Assembly (NCBI GenBank): GCA_023475265.1
Contig: JAMCWE010000185.1
Span: forward strand, 1-37,489
From: Bacteroidota bacterium
GTDB lineage: Bacteria > Bacteroidota > Ignavibacteria > Ignavibacteriales > Ignavibacteriaceae
Length of the DNA stretch: 37,489 bases
Reading direction: 5' to 3'
Shown here: positions 32,969 through 37,489 of the stretch, in pieces
How the letters are laid out: each line of letters opens with the position of its first letter
Position numbering within the stretch: the stretch's first letter is position 1
Translations under genes and position numbers: made by a program
The notes under the pieces: generated by a model
The model's input: the letters and a program-made list of their open reading frames with translations, nothing else
What the model was told of the DNA's origin: nothing
The model's database searches: none

Positions 32969-33985
32969 ATGAATTCAAAAACCGGCGTATTGCTTGTTAA
33001 TTTAGGAACCCCTGACAGCCCATCCGTTTCCAATGTTAGAAAATATTTATTTGAATTTCTTAACGATCCGCGAGTGATAGACTTGCCATGGCTGCTTAGA
33101 AAATTTTTAGTGAATATAATTATAGTCCCGTTCCGTGCGACAAAGTCTTCGAAAATTTATCAGCAGCTTTGGACAGATAAAGGTTCTCCGCTTTTAATTT
33201 ATGGTGAAAGCGTAAAAGAAAAATTGCAAACAGCGCTTGGAAATAATTTTGAGGTTGAACTTGCAATGAGATATCAAAATCCAAGCATGGATGATGTTCT
33301 TGAAAAAATGAGAATGAAGCAGCATCAAAAATTAATTGTCGTTCCGATGTTTCCGCAGTATGCCTCAGCAACAACCGGTTCAGTATTTGGAAAAGCAATG
33401 AAGATAATTAATAAGTGGTGGGTGATTCCGGAGATTAAATTTGTCGGACAATTTTATGAAGACGAAAATTTTATAAATTCATTTGCCGAAAGAGCGAAGA
33501 GATATAATTTAAAGGATTATGATCATGTTTTGTTCAGCTACCACGGTTTGCCGGTTAGGCAGGTTGATAAAGTTTATGTTGACGGTAAAAAGTGTTCCGA
33601 TCATAACTGTGAAAGCGAAATTAATGAAAATAACAAGTTTTGTTATAAAGCAGCCTGCTATGCAACCACAAGGCTTCTTGCTGCAAAGTTAAATCTTTCA
33701 AAAGAAAATTATACCGTGTGTTTTCAATCGCGGTTAAATAAAGACTGGCTTGAACCATTTACCGATAAAATAATAATTCAAAAGGCTAAAGAAGGCGCAA
33801 AGAAGCTGCTGGTATTTAGTCCGGCATTTGTCGCAGATTGTTTGGAAACAAATGTTGAAATTGGAATTGATTATCAAAAATTATTTAAAGAACACGGCGG
33901 AGATAAAATTCAATTGGTTGAAAGTTTGAATGATCATCCGATGTGGATTGAAGCATTGAAAAATATAATATTAAAAAATGCTTGA
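32969..33985 (+). CDS. hemH: Ferrochelatase
   Basis: Inserts iron into porphyrin in haem synthesis. The 338-residue protein shows LLVNLGTPDSP at 8-18, VVPMFPQYASATTGS at 124-138, the metal-binding His192 in SYHGLPVRQ, and the acidic partner Glu293 in ADCLETNVEIG. An internal insert carries four cysteines, Cys209, 214, 225 and 230, just after the His192 loop. Several bacterial ferrochelatases bind a [2Fe-2S] cluster through an internal cysteine set, so this one may too. It follows the reductase gene with a 14-base gap. The haem made here would serve the haem-barrel protein at 4856 and respiration. No coproporphyrinogen-specific pattern was looked for. Confidence 0.97.
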   Translation: MNSKTGVLLVNLGTPDSPSVSNVRKYLFEFLNDPRVIDLPWLLRKFLVNIIIVPFRATKSSKIYQQLWTDKGSPLLIYGESVKEKLQTALGNNFEVELAMRYQNPSMDDVLEKMRMKQHQKLIVVPMFPQYASATTGSVFGKAMKIINKWWVIPEIKFVGQFYEDENFINSFAERAKRYNLKDYDHVLFSYHGLPVRQVDKVYVDGKKCSDHNCESEINENNKFCYKAACYATTRLLAAKLNLSKENYTVCFQSRLNKDWLEPFTDKIIIQKAKEGAKKLLVFSPAFVADCLETNVEIGIDYQKLFKEHGGDKIQLVESLNDHPMWIEALKNIILKNA

Positions 33986-34041
33986 GATAAAATATTCATA
34001 AATGTTTTCATTAACTTTAGATTAAAAATTATTATTGATAA

Positions 34042-35355
34042 ATGTCTCTATCAGAAAAAATATTTGAAGCGGGAGTAGTCGGCGCAGGCGGAGCGGGTTT
34101 TCCAACACATGTTAAAGCCTCATCAAAAACGGAAATTGTTTTGGCAAACGGCGCTGAGTGCGAGCCGCTCATTCATAAAGATTACGAATTGATGATAAAC
34201 TCTCCGGAAAAAGTTGTAAGAGGAATGGAACTAGTGATTGAATCTACTTCAGCACGAAAAGGTTACTTCGGAATCAAATCAAAAAATGCAAAAGCAATTG
34301 AAGAAATAAAAAAACATTTTTCAAACGGGAAAATTGAAATTACTGAACTTGGCGATTTTTATCCTTCCGGAGATGAATATGAGCTTGTTTATTCGGCAAC
34401 GAAAAGATTAATTCCTCCTGCCGGAATTCCTCTTGATGTTGGCTGTGTCGTAAACAATGTTGAAACTTTTTTTAACGTTGCAAATTCCGAAGAGGGAATT
34501 CCAGTAACAGAAAAATTTGTTTGTATTACAGGTGCAGTAAAAAAACCATCATCTTTTTTTGCACCAATTGGAATTTCGTTCCGCGAACTAATTGCTCATG
34601 CCGGAGGAACGAATGTGAAAGACTTCGGAATTTTTGTCGGCGGTGTAATGATGGGCAATTTAACTTTTGATCTTGATGAAGTTGTTACTAAAACAACAAC
34701 CGGATTGATTATTCTTCCTAAAGAACATTACTTGATCAAAAGAAAAAACCAACCCGAACAAAATTGGCATCGCATCGGGAAATCAGCTTGCGATCAATGC
34801 AGCTATTGCACTGAATTTTGTCCGCGTTATTTGCTTGGTTACGAAGTTCAACCGCACAAAGTAATGAGGTCGTTGGGCTTTACCAAAACCGGCGCCAACG
34901 TTTGGAATCAAATGGCGGAGCTTTGCTGCAGCTGCGGTTTGTGTACACTTTATGCATGTCCCGAAGATCTCTATCCGAAAGAAGCCTGCGATAAAGCAAA
35001 AAAAGAAATGAAGGCAGAAGGAGTTAAATTCGTTCAAACAAAGCCGGTGAAAGTTCACACGATAAAGGAGGGAAGAAGAGTTCCGCTGAAACAATTAATC
35101 AACAGATTAAGGCTTCAAGATTATGATGTTCACACACCGTTCAATAAAAATATACCGGAAACATCGAGCGTAAAAATTTTATTGAAGCAGCACATTGGCG
35201 AACCGGCAATTCCATTGGTAAAAATCGGAGAAAAGGTAAAGAAGAATGATTTGATCGGAGAAGTTCCAACAGGGAAACTTGGTGCAAATGTTCATTCTTC
35301 AATCAGCGGGATGGTTTCACAAGTTACAAAAGATTATATAAGAATTAATAAATAG
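34042..35355 (+). CDS. PduS/RnfC-like flavo-iron-sulphur protein (SLBB domain)
   Basis: The 437-residue protein has an RnfC-type core. The NADH/FMN-site block GVVGAGGAGFPTHVK is at 11-25 and GAECEPLI at 37-44. An SLBB-type segment (ITGAVKKPSSFFAPIG) lies near 162. Two [4Fe-4S] motifs follow, Cys250/253/256/260 and Cys295/298/301/306. The C-terminal HIGEPAIPLVKIGEKVKKND block is a biotinyl/lipoyl-like hammerhead fold. Length and order match PduS, the cobalamin reductase of propanediol microcompartments (about 450 residues). RnfC is less likely because no other rnf genes adjoin it. A BMC-domain gene follows after nine bases, giving the PduS-PduT order. Confidence 0.88.
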   Translation: MSLSEKIFEAGVVGAGGAGFPTHVKASSKTEIVLANGAECEPLIHKDYELMINSPEKVVRGMELVIESTSARKGYFGIKSKNAKAIEEIKKHFSNGKIEITELGDFYPSGDEYELVYSATKRLIPPAGIPLDVGCVVNNVETFFNVANSEEGIPVTEKFVCITGAVKKPSSFFAPIGISFRELIAHAGGTNVKDFGIFVGGVMMGNLTFDLDEVVTKTTTGLIILPKEHYLIKRKNQPEQNWHRIGKSACDQCSYCTEFCPRYLLGYEVQPHKVMRSLGFTKTGANVWNQMAELCCSCGLCTLYACPEDLYPKEACDKAKKEMKAEGVKFVQTKPVKVHTIKEGRRVPLKQLINRLRLQDYDVHTPFNKNIPETSSVKILLKQHIGEPAIPLVKIGEKVKKNDLIGEVPTGKLGANVHSSISGMVSQVTKDYIRINK

Positions 35356-35364
35356 GAATTTAAA

Positions 35365-35919
35365 ATGATCGAAATGAATTCAATCGGTTTAATTGAAATG
35401 GGAAGCATCGCTTCCGGGATGCAAGCCGCCGACATTATGCTCAAAACTTCTGAGGTAGAATTAATTTTATCGCGTACAATTTGTTCGGGTAAATATATGA
35501 CACTAATTGGCGGTGAAGTTGCCGCTGTAAATTCGGCTGTCAACAACGCAGTTGATACAATCGGATTTGGAGTGATCGATTATTTTGTAATTCCTAATGT
35601 GCACAAATCTATTTTCCCGGCAATTTCCGGGCACAACAATGTTGAAATGCTTGAAGCTCTCGGAATAGTTGAATCTTATTCTGTCGCATCTTTGATTGAA
35701 GGAGCCGATGCTGCAGTTAAATCAGCAAATGTAAAATTAATTGAAGTACGTTTGGCGATGGCTCTCGGAGGAAAAGCTTTCTTTACAGTAACCGGAGAGG
35801 TTGCAGCCGTTTCAAGCGCTGTAGATGCCGGTGCAAAGGTTGTCGGTGATAAAGGTTTGTTAGTTAATAAAGTTGTAATTGCAAATCCGCGGCGGGAACT
35901 TTTATCTGAGATGATCTAA
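35365..35919 (+). CDS. Tandem BMC-domain shell protein, PduT-like
   Basis: The 184-residue protein contains two BMC (bacterial microcompartment) domains, about 6-92 (SIGLIEMGSIASGMQAADIM) and 95-183 (ALGIVESYSVASLIEGADA). These tandem proteins form pseudohexameric trimers. The first domain carries Cys40 in SRTICSGKY, at the place where PduT has the pore cysteine that binds a [4Fe-4S] cluster across the trimer. A cluster could therefore pass electrons through the shell to or from the PduS-like partner. No other shell or enzyme gene of a compartment is in the window. The stop overlaps that of the convergent DUF2156 gene. Confidence 0.93.
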   Translation: MIEMNSIGLIEMGSIASGMQAADIMLKTSEVELILSRTICSGKYMTLIGGEVAAVNSAVNNAVDTIGFGVIDYFVIPNVHKSIFPAISGHNNVEMLEALGIVESYSVASLIEGADAAVKSANVKLIEVRLAMALGGKAFFTVTGEVAAVSSAVDAGAKVVGDKGLLVNKVVIANPRRELLSEMI

Positions 35920-36890
35920 AATAATTTTGGTAGTGATTTCTTAAAGATCAATTTTATCCAATTGCTTCTCCATGAAATTTTCAAGATAGTTTGGAAGCTT
36001 AATCCTGGTTTGCAGCATAGATAAATATTCTCCCATTCAGGTGAAAATTTATTTTTGAAATTATACAAGCCGATATAGTTGTATGCAAATCTAAATTTTC
36101 TCCCAATAAAATTTATTAAAAATTCCTTTGAAAATAATTTACTGCCGTAAACAACATAAGGAACTTCGCCTAGGCTCCATGATTTATAACCTTCCATTTG
36201 AAGCTTAATGAATATAAAATGAATCAGAGCTTCCATTGTTCCGCGGGGAGAATTTTCTTTCCTGAGTATTAAATCTGTAAAAATTTTTTCATTATCTTTA
36301 ATTGAAATTAGAATTCCGCCTTCCCAATTATTTTTATTGTCCTTAAAGATGAACAATCTCGATGAAGGCAGAAATTTATCGTTAAAAAAATATTTTAATT
36401 GCGGCTCATGCCCGTGAACGCATTCCGATTTAAACTTTTCAAGCCGTAAACTGTTCTCAAGTGAATATGGAATTTCTTCAATACTTCCTTTTTTACTGCC
36501 GGCTTTTATTAATTCTTTTAAAGAGCTTTTTTTAAAAGGATTTTCTTTCAGATTTAGAATAGCTTCTTTGCCGACTTTAATAGATTCAAATTTATTTTTG
36601 GTGAAAAACGGAACAAGCTTTTCACTGCAGCTGCTTATTAGTATTGGAATGTTTTCCAGGAATAATTTATTGTAAGCTTCAATAGGTACAAGATCAAATC
36701 TGTACTGGGGGTTATTGATCCAAATAAATGTTTTCGTTTTCTTGTTGTGAAAGATGGGAAGGTTGTATAGCCAAAATCTCTTCGAAGCTGATTTATTTTT
36801 TAATATAAATGCCGAAAGCTTTTCGTCAATTTCAATATCATAAGAAATAAACTTATCCAGTCCGGGGCTGGTAACATTATCCGCAGACAA
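35916..36890 (-). CDS. DUF2156 / MprF C-terminal-like protein
   Basis: The 324-residue protein looks like the C-terminal GNAT-fold domain of phosphatidylglycerol lysyltransferases. Family hallmarks are the LRKENSPRGTMEALIHFIF block near 217-235, the LGEVPY segment and the GLYNFKNKFSPEWENIYL stretch near 278-295. There is no N-terminal flippase membrane region, so it is the soluble form. Members use aminoacyl-tRNA-like donors in MprF; the function of stand-alone copies is not settled. It lies 21 bases after the DinB gene on the same strand and converges with the BMC gene, sharing stop-codon bases. Confidence 0.85.
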   Translation of the reverse strand: MSADNVTSPGLDKFISYDIEIDEKLSAFILKNKSASKRFWLYNLPIFHNKKTKTFIWINNPQYRFDLVPIEAYNKLFLENIPILISSCSEKLVPFFTKNKFESIKVGKEAILNLKENPFKKSSLKELIKAGSKKGSIEEIPYSLENSLRLEKFKSECVHGHEPQLKYFFNDKFLPSSRLFIFKDNKNNWEGGILISIKDNEKIFTDLILRKENSPRGTMEALIHFIFIKLQMEGYKSWSLGEVPYVVYGSKLFSKEFLINFIGRKFRFAYNYIGLYNFKNKFSPEWENIYLCCKPGLSFQTILKISWRSNWIKLIFKKSLPKLF

Positions 36891-36911
36891 TTCTCTTTCC
36901 AGGTATAAACA

Positions 36912-37379
36912 TTATTTCTGAAACGTAGTTCTTATAAACTCGATGTAATCGGTGTATGCCGGTTCCTTGTCGAGTTTCCGCACTTCTTTTGCAATCTGGC
37001 CGCGATGGTATCCTGAATGGCCATAGATATGAGTTAAAATATCTTCGATAGAATTTGAGTATTCAATCCCTTTGCTGTTTTTGTAAGTAATAAGCCGCTC
37101 CAGATCGTTATCCGATTTCTCTTTTAAATAATCGGAATACTTCTTGGAATTCTCCTGCGACAACCTGTTGCATTCGGTTATGCTTAATACCTTCCAGAAA
37201 TTTTTGTTTGAATAATCTTCACCTTTAAGGCGCATCATCCAAATACTTTCCGAAAGTACAATATGCGATAAGAACTTCAGCACCGATTCATCGGTAATTT
37301 CCTGACTACGGAGATTATGTATCAAAAGATCGTTTGCCCAGGTATTATATTTATTAATTTTTATTAAATATGCTAACAT
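36912..37379 (-). CDS. DinB-family protein
   Basis: The 155-residue four-helix protein of the DinB/YfiT superfamily, a metal-binding fold often associated with thiol transfer or stress. The likely ligands are His44 in SHIVLSESIW and the histidines of HIYGHSGYHRGQI near 116-128. The family's N-terminal NTWANDLLIHNL segment (about 12-23) is present. Function cannot be assigned. It is the first gene of a minus-strand pair with the DUF2156 protein. The last 110 bases of the window hold only AT-rich sequence, presumably its promoter. Confidence 0.9.
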   Translation of the reverse strand: MLAYLIKINKYNTWANDLLIHNLRSQEITDESVLKFLSHIVLSESIWMMRLKGEDYSNKNFWKVLSITECNRLSQENSKKYSDYLKEKSDNDLERLITYKNSKGIEYSNSIEDILTHIYGHSGYHRGQIAKEVRKLDKEPAYTDYIEFIRTTFQK

Positions 37380-37489
37380 AGCTTTATGATTATTTTTTCT
37401 TTAATCTCTTTGTAATATAATTACTGAAAATATAAATTGCAGTGACAAAAGATTATTAACACATTTAATGCAAAATAAAAACGGCGCCC

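Noticed and set aside
34042-35355. RnfC of an Rnf ion-pumping complex
   Set aside because: No other rnf gene is beside it, and the BMC gene that follows makes the PduS comparison better.
1-37489. CRISPR arrays, tRNA or rRNA genes
   Set aside because: No spaced direct repeats of CRISPR type and no tRNA or rRNA signature sequence was found by eye on either strand.

Overview
The window is AT-rich, Gram-negative bacterial chromosome. The gene families point to the Bacteroidota/Chlorobi group, and the mix of genes suggests an Ignavibacteria-like organism, although no 16S gene is present to prove it. Supporting signs are the long IspG with an inserted domain, a carboxypeptidase-regulatory-like outer-membrane barrel protein, many genes with weak or no Shine-Dalgarno sequence, one promoter that looks like the Bacteroidota type (TTG, then TAnnTTTG), and a DXR/IspG isoprenoid pathway beside a geranylgeranyl reductase-family gene.

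Layout. 1-1943: the 3' part of the window-truncated group II intron (minus strand) with its reverse transcriptase/maturase, inserted just after rseP. 1973-4559: rseP and dxr (minus). 4856-6001: an outer-membrane barrel with one N-terminal haem-c motif (Cyc2-like architecture). 6161-9336: a tight operon of TPR protein, ECF sigma factor, zinc-finger anti-sigma factor and TonB-domain lipoprotein, followed by a TonB-dependent-receptor-like barrel (9573-11984). 12109-13959: a second exported TPR protein behind a possibly leaderless promoter. 14019-14599: a DUF4160/DUF2442 pair that looks like a toxin-antitoxin module. 14625-15875: clpX. 15954-17977: a secreted protein of uncertain function and a fumarylacetoacetate hydrolase-family enzyme.

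17990-24321 (minus) is an information-processing block: Nif3-like protein, C4 zinc-ribbon coiled-coil protein, RNase P RNA (rnpB), recJ, yebC, ruvC and ruvA. ispG and a membrane-anchored deaminase lie upstream on the same strand. dnaG (27750-29627, plus) is followed by an unrecognised 324-residue protein.

31036-35919 is a redox/tetrapyrrole stretch on the plus strand: a 2x[4Fe-4S] ferredoxin, a four-helix-bundle protein, a geranylgeranyl reductase-family flavoprotein, ferrochelatase, and an isolated pair resembling the microcompartment electron-transfer proteins PduS and PduT. The window ends with a soluble DUF2156 (MprF C-terminal-like) protein and a DinB-family protein on the minus strand.

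The points most worth following are the orphan PduS/PduT-like pair, the haem-barrel fusion, repeated palindromes inside the RNase P RNA, the self-contained sigma/anti-sigma/TonB/outer-membrane cluster, and the ferredoxin-reductase pairing. No CRISPR array, tRNA or rRNA gene was recognised.
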